From Stemphylium vesicarium (Eukaryota > Ascomycota > Dothideomycetes > Pleosporales > Pleosporaceae), in NCBI GenBank assembly GCA_004380135.1, contig QXCR01000066.1, positions 1 to 64,000 on the forward strand: 64,000 nucleotides of DNA, given 5' to 3'. A program made the position numbers and the translations under genes. The notes below the pieces were generated by a model that searched no databases, was not told where the DNA came from, and was given only the letters and a program-made list of their open reading frames with translations. Shown in pieces: positions 35,189 through 46,832 of this stretch (its first letter is position 1; the number at the start of each line of letters is the position of its first letter).

Positions 35189-35663
35189 GGTTGCAAGTGC
35201 GGATGTGGTTAAGAGTTACGGTTGGCTGGGTACACGGAGGGCGATAGGTCGGGTGAGTAGAGTCCTTAGTTTGGGTGGGTCGATTGCTTTCTGACAACGA
35301 CAATGTTTCGCTGGATGTGTGCGATGTGTTCGACTTGACAAGAGCAGCCCCGTCAGCCATTTCAATGGCCTTTATGGTGCACGCACTCGTGGCACAGTCA
35401 CTCCAGGCTGCAACTGCGCCGCTCTGTATTTATGGAAACAAAGGCGGATGGAACGTTCCGACGCATACCGAGCGATAAACTCCACCTTCCATCACGCATA
35501 GAGTACGAAACATCTCGCAACTCATCACATTGATCAACACCACTATTCTACACTCTGGAAGCACAGTTCGGTCAATCGCAGCACGTCAAGCCCCCCAATA
35601 AAGAAAAGGCAAAACATCCAACCTTCACCTATCAAAAACCGCTCATTGTCTATGATCACACCC
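35189..35663. other. Intergenic: promoter of the F-box-like gene
   Basis: 475 bp between the F-box-like ATG and the mpaB-type stop, both on the minus strand. No ORF supported. Confidence 0.4.
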
Positions 35664-37711
35664 CTAGTTCTCGCGGAAATCCCCCACAGAATGCGCATCA
35701 TGCGCCTCAAACGTCGCCTTCAACTCATACTTTTTCATAAGCTCGCCGGAAAGGCTTTCAACATACTCTTCAAACGGATCACCCAGCCTCGCTCGCTCCT
35801 GCATGCGGCCAGCTCGACCAGGTAAACAGCCCTTCAGCGCCATGATGCAGATGGCGAGTTTCGCCACGACAGCCGACGCGAAGGAAAGCAGTCTGAGGTA
35901 AGGCTTTGAGTAATTCGCAGTGGCTACCTGGCGCGGCCCCAGGACATCCCCGAGGATGAAATACGTCAGTCCATGAATGAAGCGTTGATTCAATCTGTTG
36001 GCAAACCGTCCAAGCAGCGTTTTCCCCTCGCCACGCAGCTCACGCCCAAACGTATCAAAAGACTTTACAATATCCGGGCCATAGGGACTCGGCGTCCCAT
36101 CAGAAGAAAGCAGAAAATCCACAATCGTGACGGCGTCGTCGAAATCGCGGGGGATGATTTCCTCCGCAACGCCAAAGATGTAGCCAATGTAGCCCCAGAA
36201 CCGAACGACGGCGTCGAGATCAGCAGTTGCGTAGCGTATGCCAAACACGCCGTCGCAGATGTGGCGTTGAACGCCAAAAGCAACGAGGCCGTGTGCCATA
36301 TCGGTGCTGGAAATGGGCATACCAGATCGTTCAAAGTGGTCCTTGCCCCACGTCTTCTTGAGCAAGTAGCGAACCTGGCAGTGCATAAACCTTACCTTGA
36401 CGATTTCCTGAAATGTTTCCGAATACCGTTTCCAACCACCCGGGCGCGGCACTCTGGCGAAGAAGTGCGTGGTTTCCAGGTGACGCCGAATTTGCGCCTT
36501 GGTCGTTTTGCTCGTGTACTGTCCTGTGGCGCCGACGGCGCTGGCTACGGGTTCGGCTTGGGCGGTGATGGCCTTGTTGATAATGAGCGACGAGATGGAA
36601 CCGAACCACGATGCGTTAGAGAAGACTACACGGCCGTGCTCGAATTCTTCGGGCGTGAACCAGGCTGGCACGCTGTCGAGTTGAGAGAAGAGGGCGAGGA
36701 TCTCAGGGGGCGGGTTGGAGAGCGACTCGATGCCGGATGAGAGGGCTGTTGTCACCATTTTCCTTACCGCGACTAGTCCGATTCGATGGCCCAGGTCGAT
36801 CACAGCGTCCATTAGCTCGTCGCCTTGCCAGAAGTGGTCTTCGAGCTTTTGCACTAGTTCTGTTCGTCTGGGTTCGTGGTCGACGTGCATCAATGGTGAT
36901 AGGAGACGCTCTCGTACTGGCTTCCATGCCGGTGATGACTTTGTGCGGGCTGGAGCGGGGCGTAGCTTCATTCCTGGCTTGTAATAGTACTCGAAAGGGT
37001 GAATCTGGCCGTCGATTTGGGGTCGTCCGTCGTTCAGCAAAATATCGGGAGCGGCCTTTGGTGCCTCTTGAGACATCTTCTCATCGGAGCATGTGTCAGG
37101 TTGGCTTTGGCGCGACCAGCTCCAGATCTGAACGACCTTTGGCAGAAAACCGAGGATAATCGCCATGCCAATATGCGCCCCGACGATGAAATTGCCGTTC
37201 TGCGACTTGGATATCATCTTACTGAGGCTCCTAATCTGACATCAGCAACAAGGGACAAACGTACACTTGTCAACACAACAAGCACTTACCACATACCCGA
37301 CCCCCCAGCAATCGGACCCACAACCACATTCACGATGCTGTTCAAAAACCCACTCCCCGCATCACATACATAAGCAGGAATACTACCCACCACACTCCCC
37401 ACTCCAAACCCCTCAACCAAGCTCCCGAAAAGCAGCGGGGAAGAAACTCCACACTGGGATGAAAGTTCTCGTCCACATAGTACAAGCGCACCCGACGCAG
37501 CGCTGATGATGTATCTGTGCCGCAACAGTGTGCCAGAAAATCCAAAGGCGGAAGCTGCGAGAGCGAGGAGGAACGCGATTGTAGCTGCGACGATGTGCTT
37601 TGGGGTTGTGCAGGAAGGGGGTGTAGCTACGACGTGGTGGTTAGATGGAAGGGAGAAGGTTGAGGGGAGGGGGTGGGAGCGTACTGGAGAGAGTGAAAGG
37701 AGGAGTATCAT
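35664..37711 (-). CDS. ER-bound mpaB/rubber-oxygenase-type protein (DUF2236)
   Basis: The CDS is complement(join(35664..37230, 37290..37711)), 662 residues. The first exon gives membrane segments (HIVAATIAFLLALAASAFGF, SAASGALVLCG, LVEGFGVGSVVGSI), and the 59 bp intron joins GSGMW to SLSKMISKS in phase, so translation need not start at the internal ATG at 37217. The large exon carries the DUF2236 domain: FEYYYKPGMKLRP, VPAWFTPEEFEHGRVVF, EIVKVRFMHCQVRYLL (the His, about residue 424, aligns with the proposed haem ligand), DMAHGLVAFG and IPRDFDDAV. MpaB is the membrane oxygenase that cleaves a farnesyl side chain in mycophenolic acid synthesis; latex-clearing proteins cleave rubber. A haem b oxygenase acting on a lipophilic alkene is therefore inferred. 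The neighbouring GMC oxidoreductase is on the same strand. Confidence 0.85.
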
Positions 37712-38743
37712 TTAAACCGGCCATCGCTGACAGGATCTGGGCTGATACTGCGTTTATAGTGAAGAGTGCCTATTTCACGTGCGAGGTTAGCTGATATTTC
37801 GTGCCAACTTGCTTTCGTTGAGAGTAAAGTAGACGATGGAACGCACAAAGGAAACAAGACGGAAAGATAAAGTCGGTATGCTGAAAAATCGGTGGGCAAA
37901 AAAGAAAATCGCTAATTGTTGCGATGCTAGAGCACGCTCCTCACATTCTTCTTCTTCTCTTATATAAATACCCTTCCTTGCAAGGCACGGATTCAGAGTA
38001 GTTGGGCAACCGTATACCACCACCGTATTCACGGCGCCTTGGCTCTCTGCTGCGGTATACCAACAGCACAGCACAGCCTCCGACCCACCCCACCCCATCT
38101 CACGGAATCTTGGCTGCCAAAAGTGTTTCTGGCTCGGTGAGACTTGGGATACTTCCACATTACCTCCCATACCATACCATGTCATCTCGGCCGAGCCAAG
38201 CCAGGCCAAGATACTCGCCACTCACCTACCCAACCTCTGGCTCGGCCGAATACATATATAGTTATACAAGCATACCTAACACCTCCGCAATTTCCCCGTG
38301 TAACGGACAAAAGGTTGTTGGTTTGATTTCGGTTCCTGGACAGTGCTTGGAGGGAATCAGCACTAATACGTGCTGTAAAGGGCAGAGTGAGCCAGTAACG
38401 GCGACGACAAGGGTGGGGACGTAGTTTGTACAGATAGAAGGAGCGAAAAGGTTCTGATGAAAAGGGATGACCCACGTTTGTGAGCGATGGTTTGACCCTT
38501 TTTTGCTGAGGCGGAGGCTGAGGCTGAATGGTGGGGTGTTTCAGATGCGAGGATGACGGGCAAAGGAACTTTGGGATAACGTTGCTGTTGTTTGTCGAAA
38601 AAAGTTGGAGTATGCTCAAGAAAAGACACTCTATTACGCTACCCTCTCTCGTGTGCAAGAAAAAAGAAAGGACACCCCCATTTCTTCGTCCAACAGACCC
38701 CAGCTACATCTCCCTCACATAACCTTTCCAGCGCGCGCGGCCC
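37712..38743. other. Intergenic: mpaB-type gene promoter and GMC 3' end
   Basis: About 1 kb with no supported gene. On the minus strand TATTTATATAAG at about 37958-37969 could serve as a core promoter 250 bp from the mpaB-type ATG. CTCGGCCGAGCC-type inverted words occur around 38190-38250. Confidence 0.4.
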
Positions 38744-40808
38744 CTAACGGCTAGTCTTAATATCATCCGCAATCTTCTCCGCCAACGCATACACGGTGCT
38801 CTGTCACAAAAAAAGGTTAGCTTCGCCCCTTGGAAAACCTCGAGAAAAGATGGCAGAAGTGCACATACCTGAGGATGCCCCGGCGGCAACAGCGCAAACG
38901 AACTCGCATCCACGACCCTCAACCCCGTCACACCGATGACCCTCGCCTTGCTATCCACAACGGCATCCGGGTCGTCGGTGCGTCCCATCTTGCATGTACA
39001 AGCCGCATGCCACACAGTCATCAACTATATCCCATCAATCAGCCACACACTCACACCTATCTGTAGACTTGGGGAAGAAAAAGAACTTACAGTATCCTTC
39101 ACAGTCTCCAAAATCTGCTCGTCAGTCTGCACCGAAGCACCAGGGAAGTACTCCTCCGCCTCCGCCAGACCAGCTCTCATCGCATCAGTCGCAAACGCCT
39201 GGCGCATACGCTTATACGCCGCAACAGCGAGCGCCTGATCCGTCGGATCAGTCAGCCACCCTGGGTCGATGGCGGGCAACTGCGCCGTACTCGCGCTCGT
39301 AAGCGTGACCTGACCCCTCGACAGCGGCGCCACCAGCGCACCCAGTATGGACGCGTACTGGAACCCGTCATTCGGCTGCGTGGTAAAGAGGTTTGAGAAA
39401 TCGCCAATGTAGCCGGGGGCGCTCAGGTATTCGATTTCGGGCCATGAAGCCGGGAACTGGGATAGAGCTGCTGCTGCTTCCGAGGAAAGAAGGTTCCTCG
39501 GCGCTTTTTCCCACGCGAGGAAGTCGCAAACGGGGTTTGTGAGGGGTCCGCGCTTCAGCACGCTGTAGTCGAAGGCGAACTGCGCGCCGACATATAACAG
39601 GTCGTTGGCGAGCTTGGTGAAGGTTTGTACTTTGGTGCGGTACGTGGGGCCGAAGAAGATGTGGTCTTGCATGTTTTGGCCTACGCCTCGTCGGTCGGCG
39701 AGGATGGGGATGTTGAACTTGGAGAGTTGGGACGCGGGTCCAATGCCAGAGACCATGAGGAGTTGCGGGGATTGGAAGGCACCTGCTGAGAGGATGACTT
39801 CGCGCTTTGCGGTTAGGATGGTGCCAAAGGGGAGTTTGACGCCCGTGGCGTGCTTGGAGCTGTTGAAGAGGATCTTCTCTGCGCGCGTTAGGGGGTACAC
39901 TTTTAGGTTGGGCCGACGCTTTGCTGCCTCGAGGAATGTCGACTGGCTCGAGGCGCGCTTCTGGTTCCCCGGCGTAATCGTAGAGCTGCAGTATTGAGCG
40001 CCCAGGAGCTCCCCGGAATTGAAGTCAGGGCGAGTTTTTATACCGATGCTGTTCATACCGCCTTCCATGTAGCTGGAGAATGGGCCGGCGTAGTTCGCAT
40101 ACGAGACGTCCAGAGGCCCGCCGCTGGGATCAAAGGCGCTGGCGACGAATTCGGCGCTGCCGTTGCGTGCGCGGAGTTGCGTGTTGGGTGCGGTGAACTT
40201 GACGGATTTCTTGAAGTACGGCATCAGGTTGTCGAATGTGTAGGAGTCGTCGCCGACTTCGTCAGCCCAGCGCTGATACGAGCCTCGATCTCCTCGCTGG
40301 TAAATCATAAAGTTTCGAGCCGAAGTTCCACCCAGGCATTTTCCTCGCGCATACTTGATTCGCCGGCCATTTGCACCCGCTTGAGGCGCTGTGATGAAGT
40401 TCCAGTCTACAAGCAGGTTTTGATCGGTCGGGCTGGAGCCTGCCCACAGAACATCCCCGGCTGGCGTCGACGACAACAGCGGATTCGTAAGCTGGTATAG
40501 CGCGCCGGCTTCAATCACTGCAACCGTGATGCTACTATCTTCAGACAATCGGTTCGCGAGGGTAAGACCGGCAGTGCCACCCTTTTGTACATGTTAGCGC
40601 GAGGCGTTTACTAGTGGGTAAATTTGGTGTAGAGAGAGAGAGAGAGAGAGAGAGAGAAGAAGAAGAAGAAGAAGAAGAAGATCAAACCTACACCAACAAT
40701 AACATAGTCAAACTCTGCATTCTGCCTCTTTTCATACTCTGCAACCGGTACTGCAGCGACGAGAGGAACCAGCAACGTAATCAGCGACAACGAGAACGAA
40801 GTACGCAT
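38744..40808 (-). CDS. Secreted GMC oxidoreductase (AA3 family)
   Basis: The CDS is complement(join(38744..38800, 38869..39024, 39091..40581, 40692..40808)), 606 residues, all joins in phase. A signal peptide (FSLSLITLLVPLVAAVPVAE) is followed by the FAD Rossmann motif DYVIVGGGTAGLTLANRL, restored across the first intron. Further GMC signatures are ARGKCLGGTSARNFMIYQRG, LSAGAFQSPQLLMVSGIGP and GVGQNMQDH. The C-terminal catalytic pair is His542 in VWHAACTCKMG and His586 in LLPPGHPQ. This fits aryl-alcohol oxidase or glucose dehydrogenase-like enzymes, which oxidise alcohols or sugars and pass electrons to O2 or quinones. The final exon, 19 codons including the stop, is a micro-exon (STVYALAEKIADD). 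The substrate is unknown. Confidence 0.9.
40631..40680 (+). repeat. (AG)n-(AAG)n microsatellite inside GMC intron 1
   Basis: About 27 bp of AG repeats run into about 25 bp of AAG repeats. On the transcribed strand this is a CTT/CT polypyrimidine tract filling nearly half of the 110 bp intron 40582-40691. Confidence 0.95.
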
Positions 40809-41920
40809 GGTGGCTAGCTAGGTCGCAATGAGCGGATATGCAAGTCAATACGGGTAGGATCTTGCTAATAGTCCGTTAAACTTGGGGGGTATCATCTCAA
40901 CTCTATATACACCCTTGATTCCAATACTACCCAAGACCTGGGCGCCCTTTCTAGCCACATCCCCAATGACGTGCTGAACCGCACCGCAGGACAATCGAGT
41001 ACCTAGTTCTGCTGTCTTGGACCACACATTGAGTTCGAGGATATGGGAACCATGACCATGACACAAAACGCCCCTAGAATCTACTTTGGGACAGTGGCTT
41101 ACTGCAAGGTTGACCTCAGGTACGGGGTGTGACCTGGAGTAGCTTCCAGCTTTCAGGTACCAGGAGGTAAGCGTACCAGCTCTGCTGCAGCGGAGCACCT
41201 TCCACTACTCTTCCCCCCTCGTCTAAACGCCATCCTATCGCATCGCTTAGCATAAACATCCTGTCCTGCCCTGCCTTGCCTGTTCACGAACTATCGAAAG
41301 CCGCTTTCCAAGACCTCCGAGCTTTCCGCCCTTCTCTCTCCAATCCACTCCAATCCATGGATTAGTCGTTTGTTTGCTTGTTTCCATGGTTCTGTGTATC
41401 AGGAGCCGAGAGTCTACCTAAGTTGTCGGTAAGCTTACCCATACTACGTTAGAGCATGGACCTAAACCCCTGAAGGACAATCCCCCGTTCTGAGCCGAGG
41501 AGTCTAGACGACCGCGCCCTGCGTTCTGTTCCGTTCTTTTGGTCCTTTTGGTCTTTTTGGTCCTCTTCGTATTCGATTACTGATGGTTCGTTGGAGGTGG
41601 AACTTTAGGCGAATTCTTGCGGAGTAGATTTAAGTAAAAAGGGGTGTTCATGATATCATGTTCGTCCGGTGTTCGTGCACGGAATGAAGCCGCCGTAGCA
41701 TAAACATCACTTCCACTCATGACAACTCTGCTTTCCAGACCCTTTGGATAGTATACTCGATTTATTTTCACATGTTCGTGTTTACTGTCATGCGTGAGAC
41801 AGGTTTTCCGCTATGATGGCGTTCTTTTGTGGATAAACTACTAATACAAGGATTCAACTTGGACGACTGAGAAAATTCCAACCCCGAAAAGCATTGCAGC
41901 ACTACCATCCTATCGCCATC
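40809..41920 (-). promoter_or_regulatory. GMC promoter region
   Basis: This 1.1 kb gap has no supported gene. The minus strand carries GTATATAGAG at 40910-40901, about 95 bp before the GMC start codon, a good TATA-box candidate. The far half is the 3' region of the kinase gene on the same strand. Confidence 0.45.
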
Positions 41921-43281
41921 TCATCTCATGAAAGATCCGTAGCTCATGAATGTGCCCTGAGGCTGCTGAGTGCTGGATCTGGGTGTCGCGGGTCGAGCAT
42001 TGCGCGTCGACTCGATAGGCTGAAAGGACATAGGCTGAAAGGACATGGGCTGGAAAGACATGGGCTGTTCGTTTCCTTCCGTCATGGGCGTCGAAGGCAA
42101 CGTCGTCGAAGCCGCAACGTTGAGTGGAGCCTGAGTGTTCCTCACAGGCTTTTGGGCAGACATCTTAGACAGAAGGGGTTCGCTGTGCTTTCGCTGCAGA
42201 TTCTTGCGACGAGACTCCTCAACGCGGACCTTGAGGTTCTCAGCGATGCGACCAGTCTGCCTGTCGTCTGTTGTAAACCATCCGGCATCGAGGATTTCTT
42301 GTGCGTTGGGTCGATCGGTCGGTACCGGGTTGAGCACCCATCTGAGGAATTGAATTTCCTTGTCCGAGACACCCTTTTCGATGAGTCGGTCCCATTGTTG
42401 CCCCTCGTGGTGCGAACGGTCGTGGTAGGGGAGCCTGCATCCTTCGTAGTAGTCAAGCGCGCCCAGGCCAAAGTCGTGAGCAATAGCGCGCTCCACCGAT
42501 CTCTCCTTTTGTACTTGACTGCCCTGTAGCAGGTCGTCGTATAGGCCGTATTTATTGAACGATGCCTGGGCCTCGAGGAGCTGGCAGTATATGAGCCCCC
42601 ATGACCAAATGTCCGCGGCGGGGCTAATCTCGTTTCTGAAATAGACTTCGGGGGCTCGGTATATGATGGGTTGGACGAGGCCCTTGGCTGGCTCCATGAC
42701 GATACCCAAGTCTCCCAGCTTCGTGATGATTTTGTTATCGCCCACTACTGCTTTCTCGTTTGGCTTTTGCTCGAAGCCGTCGAGCAGGATGTTTTGCATC
42801 TTGAGGTCTGGAGCATGTTAGCTAAGAAACTCCGCGGAAGCCATGGCTACTCACCTGCATACACCAGATTTCGCTCGTGGACGTCTCGCAGCCCCAGGAG
42901 CGCCGAGCGCATGATGCCTTTGATTTCCACATCGCTAAACTGGCGCTTCCTTCGTGCATCCCACAGCGTCGATTGCAAGATCTCCAGCACTATCCTTGGT
43001 GGATCGCTCCTTGATGTGGGCGGAATGCGGTCGACTTGTTGTCTGATAGTGGGGATGCCTTTGAGGAGCTCGTGCATGATCATCTCATGCTGGAAGCGCG
43101 GCCAGCCCACACCGACGTCATCGTCACTAGGCTGCTTTACGATGAAGATTTTCTCTTGCGTGGCTGCGTCTACAGCGACCCATACGTTGGCTTGACCGAG
43201 AGCTTTGACGAGGAGGTATCGGTATCCGTGCTCTCCAACGAGCTCAGCGCCTTCGCGCATTGGAATTGTGGCTGCAACCAT
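41921..43281 (-). CDS. Atypical protein kinase, divergent catalytic motifs
   Basis: The CDS is complement(join(41921..42807, 42855..43281)), 437 residues. Kinase landmarks are present but altered. The loop region is LLVKALGQANVWVAVD, where the third glycine position is Val. The ATP lysine is in KIFIVKQP. The catalytic loop is NLVYADLKMQNILL, joined across a 47 bp intron, with Tyr-Ala-Asp in place of His-Arg-Asp. The metal-binding motif is GDLGIV rather than DFG. The later IIYRAPEVYF, DIWSWGLIYCQLL and PTDRPNAQEIL are normal, so the fold is a kinase. Asp and Lys of the catalytic loop and the DLG Asp remain, so activity is possible but weakened activity or pseudokinase status cannot be excluded. 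The C-terminal tail has three PMSFQ repeats. Targets unknown. Confidence 0.8.
42018..42067 (-). repeat. 15 bp tandem repeat encoding PMSFQ units
   Basis: Three copies of a 15 bp unit plus 5 bp, within the kinase C-terminal tail; the third copy has two substitutions. Confidence 0.9.
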
Positions 43282-44301
43282 GCTGAAAGGGACAATGTGT
43301 AAAAGGGTAATGCTTCGATGTCTTGAACGTAAACGATTTAGACAAAAGTAGAAGAGGTTATTAGATTACGTCTATTAAAAGAGTTGGAAGGAAAGAAAGG
43401 ACGTCAATGGCAAGAATGAACATGACAGTGATGGAACCGACAAACGGATACCGGCCGATCCAGAGGCTTAGGGGCAATGGTCTTTCCAACATGTCGGAGC
43501 CTCGATGTTGAATGGTTGCTTGTTCTGGTAGGGGCCAAGCCATGACGGAAGAGCTGTAACCTTGCGGGAGTGGCGGGCTGGAGGGGTGGCGTCATTGCCC
43601 GCCGAACAGTTGTCGAGGCAACTCATCTGAACCATCGTGTCGACGGCGCGTTCATGCAGCCTTGGGTGTTTGTGACTGCATCAAGGGATCCTAGTGAAGC
43701 TCCCGTAGGAAACCCCTGCGAGTTTGTCGTGTTGTTCCTGGTGGTGCCGAAAATGGGAATAGTTGCAGCCAATCATGACGGAGCGCACGAAGCTCATTAG
43801 CGTGTGATCCGCAGCTCGAGCAATCCTGCAGCAGCAGCATTATTCTAGGCACTTTGAATGCTCACTGCTTGTAAAATGCTGTATAGTGTCGGCTCACAAT
43901 TATGTGAAGTCCGTAATTGATGTTTGATATTATCGTAAGTAATGGCGATTCGTCTAGCTAAATGCGATGGTCCTCCAAGTCGAACTCTTCGGACTTTCAA
44001 TTGAGCCTCCGTGGGCCGGCCCCGGTCAGGCCTCTATATTGCCCCCTCAAAGGTGCTTTTCTACGACAGTGGCCCAGCCTTTTCATGTATACCAAAATGA
44101 CCCGTCGTGTCAATCCCCCAAAAATCAGTTAAACAAGCTACGAGGATACATCGTCCTCTTTCGGTAAATAGTATGTGTAGAAATGAACAAGGTTTAAGAA
44201 GAAATGAAGATGCGAGGCGACGGTGAAAAAGAAACGCCGGTAAATGCAGCACGTAGCACGGACATAACGCTCAAAGAATGCAATATGCGTAATGGTGCCA
44301 A
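43282..44301. other. Intergenic: kinase promoter and SUR1 3' end
   Basis: One kilobase without a supported gene. Short frames overlap on both strands; no motifs. Confidence 0.4.
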
Positions 44302-45398
44302 TCACACCTCGTGTCGATCGTCGAGCTCAAAGCTCTTCTGACTTATGCGACGGTAGAATGGCATCCTTTGGTTCAGGAAACGCATCTTGGGCGAGCCGGG
44401 CCCGTTGGATCGCTTGTTCAAGACGAAGAGCTTGTACAGCATACCGAGGACGGCGAAACCGACAACGAATCCAAGGAATGTTACGAGCAGCCAATGCTTG
44501 GCGAGCCAGAAGATGATCTTGACGTCGGTCCTGTGCCAGCTGTTTCCAAGATGGTGGGTGAAGAAGCTCCAGGAGTGGTTGTTGTATTCCTCGGGAAACA
44601 GGATGCGTACGCGCTCATCGCCGACGGGGCCAGCGTTGTTGAAATGCCTCCAGACGAGACTGAGGAAAAGCGGTCCAGTGGAAGCCATGACGGTAATGTA
44701 GGGGAGAGGCCAGCGACGGTTGTAGTCGGTCAATGAGTCGATGGCCTTGAGGAAGAATGGGTGGCGGGGGACTGCACCCATGGCATCGTTGGAAATACCG
44801 GTGGGGATGGTGCGACGGAGCCATGCTGGATAGGCAAGAAGAGGATCGAGGCTGCGGTTGCATCCCTAAGATTTGTTAGTCCTGTATCGTGGGTCGCGCG
44901 ACAAGGCACTCACGTCGTCCAAGTCGATATAGATTCCGCCAAAGTGATGAAGCACAAAGTAGCGGATGGAATCAGCGCGCTGAATTGGGTAAGGGTAGCC
45001 GTCAAAAGTCTCGAGGAACCAAGGGTATCTATGCAGGTTAGCGATTGTGGTGCGCGCGACTGATGGTATAGTACGTACTCGGCAGCAATAAACTCGCGCG
45101 ACTTCTTGTCGGTCCACAGCTTGTATTCGTAGTCGGGGTGGAGGTCCAGGCAGCTTTGCTGTGGGCCCTTCCAGTGGTCGGGAATGCTCTCGTTGATGTA
45201 CGTCTGGTGGATGATCTTGGGGATCAATTGGGGCTTATCGTTTATCGCGCTCGAGTTGGGCGCAGGCAGCTCTCCGCGGAGAATGGCATCTTCGCGACCG
45301 GACGCGATCAAAAGACCGAGCAGTGTCCAGACGCTGTGGACGGCGAAACCGAGCACCACGATGGTGACGAGCAGGAATATGGTGACGCCTCTCCGCAT
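44302..45398 (-). CDS. SUR1: Inositol-phosphoceramide mannosyltransferase, SUR1/CSH1 class
   Basis: The CDS is complement(join(44302..44865, 44914..45028, 45079..45398)), 332 residues. These Golgi enzymes transfer mannose from GDP-mannose to inositol phosphoceramide to make MIPC. A signal anchor (TIFLLVTIVVLGFAVHSVWT) is followed by the GT32 core: IPKIIHQTY, WKGPQQSCLDLHPDYEYKLW, PIQRADSIRYFVLHHFGGIY and the DXD motif IDLDD at about residues 179-183, right at the second intron, then GCNRSLDPLL. After the lumenal domain comes a C-terminal membrane helix (HWLLVTFLGFVVGFAVLGML), typical of SUR1/CSH1. The exon joins restore AAEYPWF and IDLDDGCN in phase. It acts with a Csg2-type partner in yeast; that gene is not in this window. 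Confidence 0.9.
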
Positions 45399-45724
45399 GA
45401 TGGCTGTTGTTGTTCTCTGCGGGCCTCCTTTTCTTCAGGGATCGTTGTGCACGGAGCGAAGGTCGAATGGGAACCAGAAGTCGCGATGGGCGCGATAGAG
45501 ATGTAGTATTAAAAGCGGTGTAAATCAAGCATCCGTGAAACCAGCAACGTCCGTCTAGTCGTGGGCGGGAGAGGGAAGAAGAAAAGCAGGGCAGGTGAAA
45601 GAAAGCTGGGCGGAAGGCGCTATGGAGTTGGAGTGAGGCAGTGCTCAACGCCAATCTCGCTTAAGGCAGGACCAGGGTTCAGGAGGCAGGCGCGGCCCAC
45701 CGTAGCGTCTGGGGGCTGGCACCG

Positions 45725-45757
45725 CCTTCAGGGCCTTCAGGGCCTTCAGGGCCTTCA
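45725..45757 (+). repeat. 9 bp tandem repeat, 3.7 copies
   Basis: The unit CCTTCAGGG is repeated without mismatch. Confidence 0.95.
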
Positions 45758-46204
45758 CATGCTAAACCCGGTACTAGATGCGAACAGCCAACCTTGCGAC
45801 GCATGGACGCGTCGCCGTTGGAAACTTTCCTCTAGCACTACCTCTACTACTAATCCCCTCTCACCACTTTTGAAATAGAGTAGGGCCGGACGCGCAGTGA
45901 GCATGCGTGGCCTCTTCTCAGCTCACGAGGCTGTGTTGCTGCGGCAATGCCACCCCGCCTATGACGAGATGGTGCAGCCCGCTACACTCATCCTCCACTT
46001 CGCTTCCAACAACGGGTGTGACCTTTTACACCACCAGCCAAGCAGAGGAGGTTCCCTAGACGACTACTAAGACTTTTGCGTTACGCGCGATACGCTTTGC
46101 CGGCCATAGTGGGGTCTCCGTCGCCATGTGCGCCTGTTAGGCGGCCACCACTGACCCGAGTTTTGTTAGTTCGGCACTGCAATTGCTAGTCGAGCCTGAA
46201 CCAA

Positions 46205-46242
46205 GGAAATGGAAATGGAAATGGAAATGGAAATGGAAATGG
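46205..46242 (+). repeat. (GGAAAT)6 hexamer repeat
   Basis: Six perfect GGAAAT units plus GG. Confidence 0.95.
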
Positions 46243-46832
46243 TCCATTCTGCGAGCGACGACTACATGTTGCGCGGCCATTTCAGCCGGACAATTCGACG
46301 CTGCATTGGCAGTGGGGCCCACCTACGCCTGCCGTGTCTTGACAGCCAACACGGTAGGAAGCGAGCTCCATGACGTACCGAACCAAGAGTAATCTGCACG
46401 ATAGCAAAAATCGTACCTACTTTGCGGGAATAACCACGCCTGCATCACCATGCGCTAGGAGCTATACACGCGATATCTCCATATACAAGAAGGTATCTAA
46501 TCATCTAGGTGCATTTACCTCGAGGTCGAAGTTTGCCACATATTGATCGCCGTCGTTGTTTGCATTCATCATGGCACGTTATTTATCAGTCGCGATTTCT
46601 CATTTCTCTCGACATGTGCCCTTGAAGGAACATACAAGGAAGGCAGCCTTATCTGCCCGCTACTCGGAGCTCGCACAATGCAGCAACATCATCACAGCCC
46701 ATCGCTAATCCTCACCCAACATCTACCTATTTTGACTCGCAGACACTACACCACTGACCTATGCCAGCTTTGACATGATTCCCTTTCCTAGCGACCATCC
46801 ACAAACCTAGAGCCGCAATCACCTTGATCAGC

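Larger units (their letters stand above)
45399..46832. other. Intergenic with short tandem repeats
   Basis: 1.4 kb between divergently transcribed SUR1 (-) and a membrane-protein gene (+). It holds both promoters and two tandem repeats. No gene supported. Confidence 0.4.

Noticed and set aside
35973..36740. 255-codon plus-strand frame
   Set aside because: It is the antisense of the mpaB-type exon, whose conserved motifs settle the strand.
35664..43281. Full secondary-metabolite gene cluster
   Set aside because: Only the mpaB-type oxygenase and GMC enzyme qualify; there is no backbone synthase, transporter or cluster regulator in the window.
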